DNA from: Bacteroidota bacterium
Lineage (GTDB): Bacteria; Bacteroidota; Bacteroidia; AKYH767-A; 2013-40CM-41-45
Direction of reading: 5' to 3'
DNA: 64,000 nucleotides
Assembly (NCBI GenBank): GCA_016713765.1
Contig: JADJON010000003.1
Location: 992,001-1,056,000, forward strand
Part shown: positions 17,901-23,651 of the stretch, piece by piece
Layout: every line of letters begins with the position of its first letter
How positions within the stretch are numbered: position 1 is the first letter of the stretch
Translations under genes and position numbers: made by a program
Notes under the pieces: generated by a model
Told to the model about the DNA's origin: nothing
What the model saw: the letters and a program-made list of their open reading frames with translations, nothing else
Databases searched by the model: none

Positions 17901-19748
17901 AAGGGTCGAGGCCGACAACTCCAGTAAGCCATGGACAGAAAGATCCAAATCGTATCCATCAAGAATCGTTAAGCCGCCCAGTCCGACGAAGACTTGTGCA
18001 CCGGCTTCGATGGTCATTTCATCCGCTGAAGCCGGGATGTTATCGTTGATGATAATCGTATGTCCGTTGCGGATTGTAATCGCTCCGCTATTGGATCCAT
18101 CCGGTACATGGGGAGCCGGCTCGAACAAGCCGGTACCGACATTGTACACCTCCCAATTCGCGACATCTTCCCATGGTCCCGAATTGGTTGTAAAAAACGC
18201 CCAGGTGGAATAATCGAACTCCAGGCCGAGTTGAATATCCCGGACGGTGGTGGGATTGAGATCGTCGATAATAAGGTCGATGTTTCCGGAAGCGTTTTCA
18301 TTAACCGAGAGACTCGACCAGCTGCCACCTGCATAAGCATAAGCACCGAGTAGCATCGGATCGGTTAAAGGGTCAAGGTGCGAAGCATCGAAATTGAACA
18401 CGCAGTTGAGCGTGCCCGACATCGGGTTGGCTTGTTCGATGCGCCAGTGCAGATTGCACGATTGATTCGGGTTGATGGTTGAACTTCCGATCGAAGGATG
18501 GTCGCCAGGGAACAGGGAAATCGTTACATCGGCATCGTCATCCGGGGTCACCGCAACCGGCAGATAATGGGTACCATCACCGAGCGGATAGACCTTCAGA
18601 TCCTGGTAGTTCAACTGCTGTTGCAGGTTGCCGATGACGTGGCTGTTGTCGTTGCCTCCCGTGAGGGTTGCCGACGAGCTCAGGATCAGCCGATAACCGT
18701 TGGTAGTTATCAGGCCCTGTGTCAGTACAAGGCTTTGGCTGATGGTCAGATTATTTCCAAGGTTGAGGCCGGCTCCGTCGATTTCCAGGTACTGAATGGT
18801 TCCGGTACCGTCAGACAATTGGGTTGAACTGCCCGTCAACTTCAGCAAATCAAGGAATACGCTGCCGTTATTGGTAAAAGTATGACCGGAGAAACTTACC
18901 GTGTTGGCGCCGGCTAAATTTGCACCGCTGTCAATGATCAGGGTGCCGCCAAAATTGTGCGTTGTAGAAATAAATGCAACGCTTCCGTTTATGATGTGAA
19001 ATGTGGAAGAGGAACCGCCATTGAAGATAATGTCGGCGTTGATCGTGAGTGTAGCGAAGTTGTTGACTTCCAGGGTTCCGTCATTCTGGAAGGTTCCACC
19101 CAAGGTGGTAGCGAGATCGGCGCTATTAGAAAAAATTACCGTTCCATTATTTTGAAATACCGCGCTGTTGTCGATGGTCAGTGCATTGCCGAAACCGATG
19201 TTGTTGAAATCAATGCTGGTATTGTTCACGAAATCGGCATTGATCGTCCTGTTACCCGTCGCGGCGAAATCAACCGCTGAGCCGGCATCTAGGGTATACG
19301 TTCCGGCTCCGCTGAGTACGGAATTGAATCCCCAACCGAAGGTGGAACCCGATTCGAAGCGTACCACGCCGCTGTTCGTCATGGTTCCCTCCTGGGTATA
19401 GAGGGTTCCCTGACAGACCAGGTCCTCACCTGCTCCGTTCAAGACATCAAAATCCGTTTCCGCGATGTACAACGTAGCACCCGATTCAATGACCAGTTCG
19501 TCGGCGGTGACCGGAACCGTAGTGGTCACCGATACTGTCATCGGACTTTGAATCGTAATCAGGCCACTGTTGGTGCCATCCGGAGCAGCCGAGGCCGGCT
19601 GCCAGGAAGCGCCGTCGTAGGTTTCCCAAGTGGAGATCGTAGACCATTCGCCCGTGGATGCGCTGCGGTAGTCTCCGGCGTTCTGCGCGCGAAGGGTGTT
19701 GACTCCGAGCAGCAGCGTGGCAAGCAACAGGGTGTAGATGTGCTTCAT
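6000..19748 (-). CDS. 4582-residue multidomain exported protein: LRR, LamG, subtilase-like, MBG-like and SprB repeats, T9SS signal
   Basis: A signal peptide (MKHIYTLLLATLLLGV) is followed by two copies of a beta-helical module opening with TW/NW..PDG.NSG.ITI (near residues 25 and 515). Three leucine-rich-repeat blocks (about 1000-1260, 1271-1600, 1604-1840) each open with IPD..F...LL...INTNS.GEI and are built of LTSLDLS.N-type repeats. Next come LamG (about 1845-2035), an Ig-like domain and two SprB-type repeats (to ~2320), a subtilase-like domain (~2440-2890; D2471, S2820 in GTSCAAPH, but Glu2516 where His is expected), an IPT-like segment, and MBG-like domains interrupted by NPRVVT repeats (3137-3247). 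SprB-type repeats (~3400-4000), Ig/PKD-like repeats (~4060-4500) and a type A T9SS sorting domain close the protein. Likely a surface adhesin or self-processing exoprotein; its target is unknown. The frame is open throughout. Confidence 0.9.
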   Translation of the reverse strand: MKHIYTLLLATLLLGVNTLRAQNAGDYRSASTGEWSTISTWETYDGASWQPASAAPDGTNSGLITIQSPMTVSVTTTVPVTADELVIESGATLYIAETDFDVLNGAGEDLVCQGTLYTQEGTMTNSGVVRFESGSTFGWGFNSVLSGAGTYTLDAGSAVDFAATGNRTINADFVNNTSIDFNNIGFGNALTIDNSAVFQNNGTVIFSNSADLATTLGGTFQNDGTLEVNNFATLTINADIIFNGGSSSTFHIINGSVAFISTTHNFGGTLIIDSGANLAGANTVSFSGHTFTNNGSVFLDLLKLTGSSTQLSDGTGTIQYLEIDGAGLNLGNNLTISQSLVLTQGLITTNGYRLILSSSATLTGGNDNSHVIGNLQQQLNYQDLKVYPLGDGTHYLPVAVTPDDDADVTISLFPGDHPSIGSSTINPNQSCNLHWRIEQANPMSGTLNCVFNFDASHLDPLTDPMLLGAYAYAGGSWSSLSVNENASGNIDLIIDDLNPTTVRDIQLGLEFDYSTWAFFTTNSGPWEDVANWEVYNVGTGLFEPAPHVPDGSNSGAITIRNGHTIIINDNIPASADEMTIEAGAQVFVGLGGLTILDGYDLDLSVHGLLELSASTLINEGMIEVDGTFQWAADGLLGGPGDMTLLNGCNFINATDGFLYLESTLYNQASITRPSLQLYIQAGAEVINENELNLINGMYIGSSNPPGGIFRNTGRLNVNSPSTTCTITSDVHLINAGTIHVQDGTLALYESAGEYGGNIKVDAAGIVDGTAQIAFTGDTVQVDGAINLPLLHMNGADLQRLGGTGSINNLRVDAASGVELIGNATVLQTLDLVNGVVQTGAHRVVLGSGSTVTNASAASYVNGNVERFFSAPGALEFPIGDGTSFTPVTLDPDVTGGGSVLVRTDAGDHPDIGNSGIDANKTVNRNWTITNLSLGFSQCDVVFNWDPANVDGAATPANFVLAKKDGTWSLPPVNTVTGTSLSVLDLTSFSEFQIGEAAACFVNIPDATFKSYLLANPSINTNSNGEIECSEAAAFTGGIDVNNMNIADLTGIEAFTGLTSLRCYSNLLTGTLDVSNSPNLTELLAYYNQLTSVNISNNPVLADMNIEGNQLTTIDLSGAPGLLNVNVGANQLTALDISSNTALQGLAAFANQLTALNTTTNTQLVALILENNQITSLDLSTNLSLTNLNCSSNQLSILDLSGFPLLNELDCRNNSLTSLLVNNGNNNNFISFLANGNASLSCIQVDDTYAAYAAWSAGKDVSATFSTNCSVCMVYIPDSDFRNALLSNPAINTNSNGEIECSEATAYSGALAISNLGINNLTGLEAFVNITELYCDNNTSLSTLDVSANTALTILHCNYMSCLTTLDLSNNTALVELDCSENCLSSLDLSTNVALQTLRCYSNPLGTLDLSSNASLVTLDCHNCSLTSLDLSMNTQLVNLACYNNQLTSLALSTNPSLYSLHCGANLLTSLDLSVNTALADLLCSGNQLATLDLQTNTALIQLNCQSNQLSSLSLPSTNTLLSVQCGGNLIESLDLSANPGVVYFDCSNNALTSLNMQNGSNNLLTTFSATSNPSLTCIQVDDVTFMDANWSAAKDASASFSTDCSCIVSIPDANFKNALLANNSINTNSDGEIQCYEAAAYTGQIQVDGLSITDLTGIEAFVNITSLNCSNNQLTNLDVSANTALEQLNCSQNQLTTLDISQNVLLDNLTCNDNLLTALDVSNNPLLVYLYTGYNNIGTLTITNLTNLRHFNIQNNPITSLDLSQNTVLEDIVCSSTSLTALDVSSCPALSLLYCSNNSQLASLNLRNVAIVGALQATSLPSLSCIEVSNVSFANANWSSAIDPGTIFSLSCAPPGAALQFDGNNRVEVTDDPSLNPTAGVTIEGWIRMDTRTSYSVIAMKSQPVTFAGGYGLVANVDNTSYQFYMNGWGSGMVETTTPMSTGVWYHIAGTYDGSQVKIYVNGSLNATLNYTGPVSTSAENLFIGGDPGGYTLIGGIDNLRIWDRGLTQAEIQANMNCEVTATGNGLLANYYFNQGQASSDNSAISVLTDASGLGNDGALVNFPLTGSTGNFIAPGGVVSGTNCAPACTVADQPIASATSTTICAGSNVYISVTSGNLNGSDHWTWYEGSCGGGTPVATGNSLTVVPLLTTTYYVRGEGGCITDGACGTITITVHPSLAGSYSATPPTCHGDGYSINFNVFDGTPPYTGDGLQTFPGFAGSDTSFFYPVTDAVGCLVMFPVTVTQPDLLVLTGVTDSTIVCLENAITGSVSLSTSGGTPPYTYTGDDTTGLGNGTYTYTVTDANGCSYTASTQVILTNCIIPYYNPPDSGIVTTPLGPELTQLYEDPDSAGPSSNNQVFQVVNAGSVLIDVIANVGQYNTLLPLLQSPDYGMTNLIDNGDSTLIITGLYPVANLRKLDSIPALVNFARPKYAPVNSAGLILSQGDRAMKSDSTRKLFRLDGDGIRVGVISDSYNTLPGNPAGNDIVNRDLPGAGNPVNANPVNVMLDYPYGRGLDEGRAMLQIVHDIAPKAKLSFRTGFITAGDMAEGIHALAEQDSCDIIVDDVTYITEPYFQDGIVSRAVNEVRDQGVAYFTSAGNFGGVSYESYYNPMQGPASIPGMVHDFGGGDYLQAISLKRGTYTLVMQWDDSLYSLGQLPGARNNFDIYLTDLTGTKLFGLNRQNNWGDPIEVLPFTVTADVLANIVITRTWTDDPMGPPMKIKYIIFRGDATILEHQAGSSTIIGQANCDGAMSVGAVRYTKTPAFGQVPEPESFTSRGGTAVRGVVRNKPDFSAPNGVNTSVNFFSRDLESDGLYNFYGTSCAAPHAAGAAALIQQAAKKFNDAKLSPDSLRNLMKATAVDIGGDGFDLTTGAGLINPMAAVRTFARPLPQVDTVIPDLPSAVFGQAPVSVTVVGDHFVNGAEVYLDGAALPTVYQDEQHLLTEIPTFIGNPMLQVFNSPSTSNGTDGGYSNGYYFYYNPEAIVTVRVDNTTKRYGESLPEFTATILVDGQPLDSTGLSLEDLGLEDMHFLTQATELSPTGFYQVVAEMEPLDLNDGDDIARDTTYEYEFFPGVLKINKMPITITPRDTTLLFGDKIGGIQFNYDFDQSNVDPAMRPFLIDSISQTHQLTLSNALILVNPRVVTNPRVVTNADFANLAMVVTDKALANPRVVTNPRVVTNPRVVTNATFMVDTMELIDLSAQSVFNYDNDSSVIILETPTAGMRSRAMANPRVVTNPRVVTNPRVVTNGGTEVDSFDVNTSSSDNIAVILDEDDVTQPDTSTELKSANLITGTTVGTWLIVPGAFFDDNFAISYGLGSLTIEPAPVTVYALDTAPDCFVVPAFRDSIMGLQYEDSLHLYDGTPPQFELRDSNGDLVTQPATAGQYEIMPYGYTFPGDSNYVITYEPGTLTLPEPLIVSCVLSGMNCFGNTGTITVTASGGTGPYTGEGIFTVSAGIYSYTVTDALGCTATCTTTVVEPVPLIASCVATDAVCYGADGSVTVSATGGTSPYSGDGTFTVPAGTYNYTVTDANGCTASCSATVNQPAQLQAVVTRPPFFLFDTGCDGGYDIPQPITCNGGSTTVIVSASGGIGPYTGTGTFSQSAGTTVYTVTDASGCVASTPLTLTEPAPLVITVTPGTINCFGGTTSVVVTASGGAPTYCGPGYYGVGTFTRPAGTYTFTVSDWYGCTASATVTIAPAVSLVASCVATDAVCFGGDGSVTVSATGGTSPYSGDGTFSVPAGTYNYTVTDANGCTASCSATVNQPAELQVTTSRPLFLLPGTDCDGGYDVPQPILCYGGSVPITVSAIGGTGPYTGAGTYNQSAGTTVYTVTDANGCVASTSVSLSQPAAPLSVTATAGTITCAGGTTNVTVSATGGTPFFNCWGYSYSGTGTILRPAGTHSFTVTDWHGCTASASVTITQPDPIVVNCTVTEPTCYGENGTVLVEATGTVGATTGTGTFSVPAGEYYIFNVTDANGCISGCTGQISQPAKVEALSTSSTPSDCGGATGTATVVATGGTGSYTYLWSPGGQTSATATGLTAGMYTVQITDGSGCSGTASIEVTGTGTSPAAAGPVIGPSGACRNSTIVFSIDPVANASEYQWMLPGGASGTSTSNTISVSFGPSYAGGFICVTPISPCGTGASSCINVPLLAVRPARPVFNTAPAIVCGGTTAVYSVIPVIGATSYSWTVTGVSILSGQGTSSITVSVPAGFGQGSVRVDAVNCIGNSPSRAMAITGLPFHSYSLTGPIYVCAGTNGVNYSIGSVTGADTYAWTITGDATVVNGNGPSATVNFGPSWTSGNLTVTTTNTCGAFQRTFTIRSVTAQPGGITGQASALCNGTNVAYSISPVAGATSYSWSVPAGSTIVTNSGTAITVNFGSVAGNICVIANNACGASPARCLAVTLVPAQPATISGPASVCKSSTQTYSVASVSGASIYNWTVTGGAAIAPQGTSAIVNFNSALSGSAIVKVSTGNACGFSPARSLAVVVNLACRTAGEPDQATAMTVFPNPARDRIRVQFASTGTLEYLLKVSDLLGKEVAIHRLSATEGRNEYEIDLSGLERGIYLFSLMTTNGTPSVQRVIIE
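10009..10338 (-). repeat. Hexapeptide NPRVVT repeats inside the giant gene
   Basis: Eight copies of an 18-bp unit encoding NPRVVT occur in three clusters: two copies at about 10300-10338, three at 10194-10252 and three at 10009-10065. They lie inside an MBG-like beta domain. Unit sequences vary at silent positions (cacgcgcgg / cacacgcgg), so the peptide rather than the DNA appears conserved. Confidence 0.9.
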
Positions 19749-20655
19749 GTATTGGTTGTGTGTGTGTTACAATAGTTCATTCCATCCGATTCCGCTCCGT
19801 CTCAGCAGATGACCGGCATGGTACTTCCTGTCGTTGCATCATCGTCGCTTCAAACTAGGATGCAGCGTCAGGTACTTTGGTTCTTGTTATGAATAGATGA
19901 TATCGGAGTTGCTCACTCCGCGATGCTGTGTGTTTGCTGACATGGATAAATGTTAAATACCTTTTACAATCATTTTTTATAGCAACAGGACATGATTAGA
20001 AGCCATGTCCCAATCAACCGCCACATTAAAACATCAATAGGGGTTCAATATATCCAAAATGCATGAAAATCAAAACATTTTTGGGTGAATGTTAGATTAT
20101 CAATTCAACTTTATGCCTCGAATTTGGTCATTTTTAATGTCAAATTGGTTAATAATGCCCTTTTCGTGGTTAATGATCGGTTGTAAACCTGGAATCCAAG
20201 AAATTATCCAACACTTGTCTTACCCTGACAGGCAGACGCTGGAAACCATATAAAACATTTATTTTACTTATTTTCAGTCACTTATAAAAATCAATGTAAC
20301 TGCTGACCCGTATCGAATTCGTTAAAATTTCTGTATTGCGCTGTATTTCAGCTATATAACATCGTTTAGCCAACCCCGGCGCGGTGAATTCACGGTAGAT
20401 CGAACTAATGAAGACCCGCCTACGGGCCATACTAGCTCCTGATCGAGGGTCCGTTGTTGCGGTACTCCGCAGGAAAGAGCCTGTTTGATAATACCCAAAC
20501 GTCATACCTGATTTGCCGGGCTTGTGCGCGTGACTTCCTCCAATTGATGGCTGATGGCAGACAATCGACTTTTCCTTTCAAAGAATCAATCATCCGTTTC
20601 ATCCGGTTATTCCGACCGTCTGTCGGACCGCAGGCGCGAACTTCCATTATCTGCC
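19749..20655. other. Long AT-rich non-coding region upstream of the giant gene
   Basis: About 900 bp without a convincing gene. The part from about 19900 to 20340 is clearly more AT-rich than its surroundings. It contains a direct repeat GGTTAAT (about 20146-20180) and a small hairpin GTTTG...CAAAC near 20482-20499. A minus-strand TAGTTTG (19851-19857), one base short of the -7 consensus, could serve the giant gene. The only ORF of note (20278-20505, minus) has no recognisable features. Most likely it holds regulatory sequence for the two divergent genes. Confidence 0.5.
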
Positions 20656-20663
20656 TACCTTCG
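20656..20663 (+). promoter_or_regulatory. -7 promoter box TACCTTCG
   Basis: Identical to the box at 5282. Its position implies a start point near 20669 and a leader of about 23 nt to the ATG at 20692, supporting that start over the upstream in-frame ATG at 20554. Confidence 0.5.
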
Positions 20664-20691
20664 GCGAATAAACCAGTTGCAACTAACCCTT

Positions 20692-21135
20692 ATGAAAAAA
20701 ATCCTCCTCTTCGCACTTCTGCTGGGCGGCACCCTGACCGCTTCCGCACAGGAATTCAAGATCATCACCATCATTGAATCAATCGTACCCGGCGGTATGG
20801 GACGTTCCCGCATCGTGGAAAATCAGGGCGCCGTGAACATCGAGGCCATCACCACCGAACGTGACGGCAAGAAAAGCAATGCCGACAAAGTGGATCGTGG
20901 CGATCTCAAGGATGCTGCTGACAACCTGAAAGAGACCAAGCTGCTCAACTTCTACTCGCTCGTCGGTATCAACTTCGGCAACATCGCTTCGAATGACGCG
21001 ATCATCGCCGCCAAGATCAACGAGATGATCGGCAAAGGCTGGAAAGTCTCCTACATCACCAGCGGCGTCGAAGCCGATGCCGGCAAGGACGACGGTACCG
21101 GTATCTTCATTACCCGCATCTTCTTTACGAAGTAA
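20692..21135 (+). CDS. Small exported protein of unknown function
   Basis: A 147-residue protein. The chosen ATG gives a textbook signal peptide (MKKILLFALLLGGTLTASAQ, cleavage after AQ); the frame is open back to 20554 but that region has no signal peptide. The mature part has the strand-rich start EFKIITIIESIV, a charged Lys/Asp segment (DGKKSNADKVDRGDLKDAAD), and a C-terminal half, MIGKGWKVSYITSGV..GIFITRIFF, recalling short periplasmic proteins that end in a WKV..S.G.....Y.F-type strand. No family was recognised. It has its own promoter box and terminator (21155-21191), so it is probably monocistronic. Confidence 0.75.
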   Translation: MKKILLFALLLGGTLTASAQEFKIITIIESIVPGGMGRSRIVENQGAVNIEAITTERDGKKSNADKVDRGDLKDAADNLKETKLLNFYSLVGINFGNIASNDAIIAAKINEMIGKGWKVSYITSGVEADAGKDDGTGIFITRIFFTK

Positions 21136-21154
21136 TACGTTCCCGCATCTTTTC

Positions 21155-21191
21155 AAAGCCTGTCGCCACTCAAGGTGCGACAGGCTTTTTT
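21155..21191 (+). terminator. Intrinsic terminator
   Basis: AAAGCCTGTCG (21155-21165) pairs with CGACAGGCTTT (21178-21188); the inner CAC/GTG can extend the stem, and a T-run follows to 21191. It separates the small exported protein from pth. Confidence 0.85.
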
Positions 21192-21219
21192 AGTTATCAC
21201 AACCATCGGGCGACCTGAC

Positions 21220-21227
21220 TATCTTTG
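21220..21227 (+). promoter_or_regulatory. -7 promoter box of pth (TATCTTTG)
   Basis: Perfect match to TAnnTTTG, ending 19 nt before the ATG at 21247 and downstream of the preceding terminator. It rules out the in-frame ATG at 21175 as the start. Confidence 0.65.
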
Positions 21228-21246
21228 TCGGCCACCTGCAATCGTC

Positions 21247-21831
21247 ATGAGTAAGTTCTTAATCGCCGGACTCGGTAACATCGGAGAAGAGTACACGCGC
21301 ACACGGCACAACATTGGCTTCCTCGTTGCCGAACGCCTGGCTGCCGACCTGAACAAGGATGAAACCGGCGGGAAATTGTTCTCTACCGACCGCCTCGTTA
21401 CGATCCATCATACCCGGTTCAAAGGGAAGGGCGTGGTCGTCATCAAGCCCACCACCTTCATGAACCTGAGCGGCAAGGCTGTGCAGTACTGGTTGCAGGC
21501 TGAAAAGATCCCGGTGAATCACCTGCTCGTGGTAACCGACGACCTGGCCCTGCCTTACGGCACCTTACGGATGAAAAAAAGCGGCGGCGCCGGTGGCCAC
21601 AACGGTTTGACCGATATCATCGATACGCTTCAAACCGAAAACTTCCCCCGGCTTCGGTTCGGGATCGGTAGTGAGTTTCAACGCGGGAAACAGGTGGATT
21701 ATGTTTTGGGCGAATGGAGCGAAGACGAGCAAAAGATCCTGAACGAGCGGATCGATCAGGCTGTTTTGATGATAAAAAGCTTCATCGGCATCGGCATTGA
21801 CCGTACGATGTCGGATTTTAATAATAAATAA
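21247..21831 (+). CDS. pth: Peptidyl-tRNA hydrolase
   Basis: A 194-residue enzyme that recycles peptidyl-tRNA released from stalled ribosomes by cleaving the ester bond between peptide and tRNA. It begins MSKFLIAGLGNIGEEY. Catalytic residues align with the bacterial family: Asn11 (GLGN), His21 (TRHNIGF), the FMNLSG Asn and the Asp of VTDDLALP. The glycine-rich GGAGGHNGL segment is present. Length is typical. The start is set by the promoter box at 21220-21227. No rplY is adjacent, unlike the common rplY-pth order; rplY lies 17 kb away. Confidence 0.96.
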   Translation: MSKFLIAGLGNIGEEYTRTRHNIGFLVAERLAADLNKDETGGKLFSTDRLVTIHHTRFKGKGVVVIKPTTFMNLSGKAVQYWLQAEKIPVNHLLVVTDDLALPYGTLRMKKSGGAGGHNGLTDIIDTLQTENFPRLRFGIGSEFQRGKQVDYVLGEWSEDEQKILNERIDQAVLMIKSFIGIGIDRTMSDFNNK

Positions 21832-21923
21832 GGCCTTCTCGCCAATACTTGACATTTCCATAACGGGCCGCCCCTTTTCCGGCATCGTGGGAATGCTTAA
21901 TTTTATCCCCCAATCCAAATTCG

Positions 21924-22700
21924 ATGAAAAAGATCTTTACGCTACTTGCAGTACTAATTGGTCTGGGCGCACAGGCTCAAACCATTCTCGTTCAAACCGA
22001 CTTTGCAGGCTACAACGGCCTTCCGAATTCCGTTCCTTTCGGCTGGTTCATCAGCAACAACGACACGAGCTCGACCGGTAAAACCTTTTACACCGGCGCC
22101 AGCACCTGTGGTGTGACCTGTCCGGCTTACAAATTCAACCTGACGGGCGCTGAATCCTACATCATCACCCCGCAGTTCAGCAATGCCGACTCCGTTCACT
22201 TCTACATGAAGGGCAACGGCACCTACAAGCCGAATAAGTTCCGCGTGTACGGCGGTGCCGACACCACCACCTGGACGCTGATCCAGCAGTTCGATTCCGT
22301 CTCTGCAACTTCCCGCACCGTGAGCCTGCCCGTCGGTCCGGCTTACAACTACCTCAAGTTCGGCTACCTGAAAGATTCCACCGGTTACAACGTCGGCTTC
22401 GATGATGTCATCATCTTCCAGGGTTCGCTTAGCTCGGTACCGGTGACCGAAAATTTCTCGGCCAACCTCTACCCCAACCCGACCAACGGTGCTCTCACCA
22501 TCGACCTCGGCAGCCTGCACACCAAGAGCCTGAACGTGACCGTCATCAACGTGATCGGCAAGGAAGTGAAAGCCCTTACGCTTAACACCTACTCCTCCGA
22601 ATACACGATCGACCTCGGCGACCTCGAAGCCGGCGTCTACATGGTACGCGTCCGCTCCGAATACGGCGAAACGACCCGTCGGGTGGTTTTGAGGAAGTAA
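21924..22700 (+). CDS. T9SS-secreted protein with cleaved-adhesin-like domain
   Basis: A 258-residue exported protein: signal peptide (MKKIFTLLAVLIGLGAQAQ), then a jelly-roll-like domain (about 22-170) with the layout of cleaved-adhesin/MAM-type modules (FGWFISNN, YIITPQFSNADSVHFYMKG, FDDVIIFQG). It ends with a type A T9SS sorting domain (about 180-258: LYPNPTNG, VINVIGKEV, DLEAGVYMVRVRSE). It is probably surface-attached or released by T9SS; ligand unknown. No strong promoter box was seen; TAATTTTA at 21898-21905 is a weak candidate. A terminator follows at 22724-22758. Confidence 0.85.
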   Translation: MKKIFTLLAVLIGLGAQAQTILVQTDFAGYNGLPNSVPFGWFISNNDTSSTGKTFYTGASTCGVTCPAYKFNLTGAESYIITPQFSNADSVHFYMKGNGTYKPNKFRVYGGADTTTWTLIQQFDSVSATSRTVSLPVGPAYNYLKFGYLKDSTGYNVGFDDVIIFQGSLSSVPVTENFSANLYPNPTNGALTIDLGSLHTKSLNVTVINVIGKEVKALTLNTYSSEYTIDLGDLEAGVYMVRVRSEYGETTRRVVLRK

Positions 22701-22723
22701 CAGCGGTTATTATTTCATTCGCA

Positions 22724-22758
22724 GACGCCTGAGGTAGATTCCTCGGGCGTTCTTTTTT
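22724..22758 (+). terminator. Intrinsic terminator
   Basis: GACGCCTGAGG (22724-22734) pairs with CCTCGGGCGTTC (22741-22752) with wobbles, loop TAGATT, followed by a run of six T. Confidence 0.85.
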
Positions 22759-22763
22759 ATAGT

Positions 22764-22956
22764 AAGGAACGAGACCGGGGAACGAGACCGAGGAAGATTG
22801 GGAAGTCGCGAGACCGGGTAACGAGTCCGAGGAAGATTGGGAAGTCGCGAGACCGGGGAACGAGACCGAGGAAGGTAGGGAGTCGCGAGACCGGGGAACG
22901 AGACCGAGGAAGGTAGGGAGTCGCGAGACCGGGGAACGAGACCGAGGATTTTGCGT
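22764..22956 (+). repeat. Tandem repeat, about 38-39 bp unit, left flank of S23 gene 1
   Basis: About four and a half copies of a unit built on GAGACCGGGGAACGAGACCG, ending in GAAGTCGC or GGAGTCGC. Inside the unit the motif AACGAGACCG recurs at 14-nt spacing (two heptads). Reverse-complement copies stand at 23461-23571 beyond the enclosed gene. Confidence 0.85.
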
Positions 22957-22994
22957 GTATATTTTTCTATGTATTCCTTACCTGTGATCTCTAA

Positions 22995-23354
22995 TTATAA
23001 CTTTCTCTCAATGCTTTTAATGATTCCATTTTGCATGCTGATGATCTCATCAAGGAGTAAGATTCTTTCCTTCACAACGTCCTTTGGTAGCAGTAATTGA
23101 CCACGCAGGTACCAACCTCGGCTTTCGCGTGCAGACCCTCTTGAATACCTCAGGAATTGCATATACTCTTTGCCAAATCCTCGTCCCAGCCCTTCTTCAA
23201 TATTAGCAGAGATTGAGCCTGCTGAACGGGTCAATTGCCTTGCAATCTCGCGCCCTCGCAGATCGGATTTCAGTAGATCAAAGTCATCCCAAAAGTTGGT
23301 CCATAATGTCATTGACTTGGTATGGCATTGGTTGTTCTCTAACAGATCCTTCAT
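22995..23354 (-). CDS. Four-helix-bundle (S23, 23S rRNA-intervening-sequence type) protein 1
   Basis: A 119-residue protein of the S23/four-helix-bundle family, first known from insertions in 23S rRNA genes and related to the Avd accessory protein of diversity-generating retroelements. Signatures are LTRSAGSISANIEEGLGRG and the helix FLRYSRGSARESRGWYLRGQ. The start at 23354 (MKDLLENN) is preferred; the upstream extension reads as junk. No rRNA gene or reverse transcriptase is nearby. Direct repeats on the left and inverted copies on the right enclose the gene. Function of free-standing members is unknown; they may bind nucleic acid. Confidence 0.85.
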   Translation of the reverse strand: MKDLLENNQCHTKSMTLWTNFWDDFDLLKSDLRGREIARQLTRSAGSISANIEEGLGRGFGKEYMQFLRYSRGSARESRGWYLRGQLLLPKDVVKERILLLDEIISMQNGIIKSIERKL

Positions 23355-23460
23355 CTTTTTACCGTAAATAAACTGGCAACTCAAGGATCTGACAACCAAT
23401 AAAAGCGGGATAATGTGAACGGGTAGACACTCCAAATCTCATTCAATTACCACGTCTAAA

Positions 23461-23571
23461 TAATTGCCCATCTCGCGACTCCCTGCCTTCTTCAGACTCG
23501 TTCCCCAGTCTCGCGATTACCTACCTTCCTCGGTCTCGTTCCCCGGTCTCGCAACTTCCCGTCCTCCCTCG
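23461..23571 (-). repeat. Inverted copy of the GAACGAGACCG repeats, right flank of S23 gene 1
   Basis: CGGTCTCGTTCCCCGGTCTCGC and variants, the reverse complement of the 22764-22956 array (about two and a half copies, more diverged). Together they make an inverted bracket around the S23 gene. Confidence 0.8.
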
Positions 23572-23576
23572 CACCT

Positions 23577-23607
23577 AAAAAAAAGCCCCCGAAGCAAACT
23601 CCGGGGG
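23577..23607 (-). terminator. Intrinsic terminator of nrdA
   Basis: Stem CCCCCG/CGGGGG (23586-23591, 23602-23607) with a nine-base-plus loop; the A-run 23577-23584 gives the U-tract on the minus strand. Confidence 0.85.
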
Positions 23608-23651
23608 TGTGTATTGCCGGGAGTCGTCCCGACCTATGGCAAAAGCAAAGA

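Noticed and set aside
20278..20505. 75-codon minus-strand ORF in the AT-rich region
   Set aside because: No signal peptide, family motif or promoter; it is short enough to occur by chance.
22995..23571. Diversity-generating retroelement, suggested by the Avd-like S23 protein
   Set aside because: No reverse transcriptase, template repeat or variable repeat was found nearby; the same holds for the second S23 gene.
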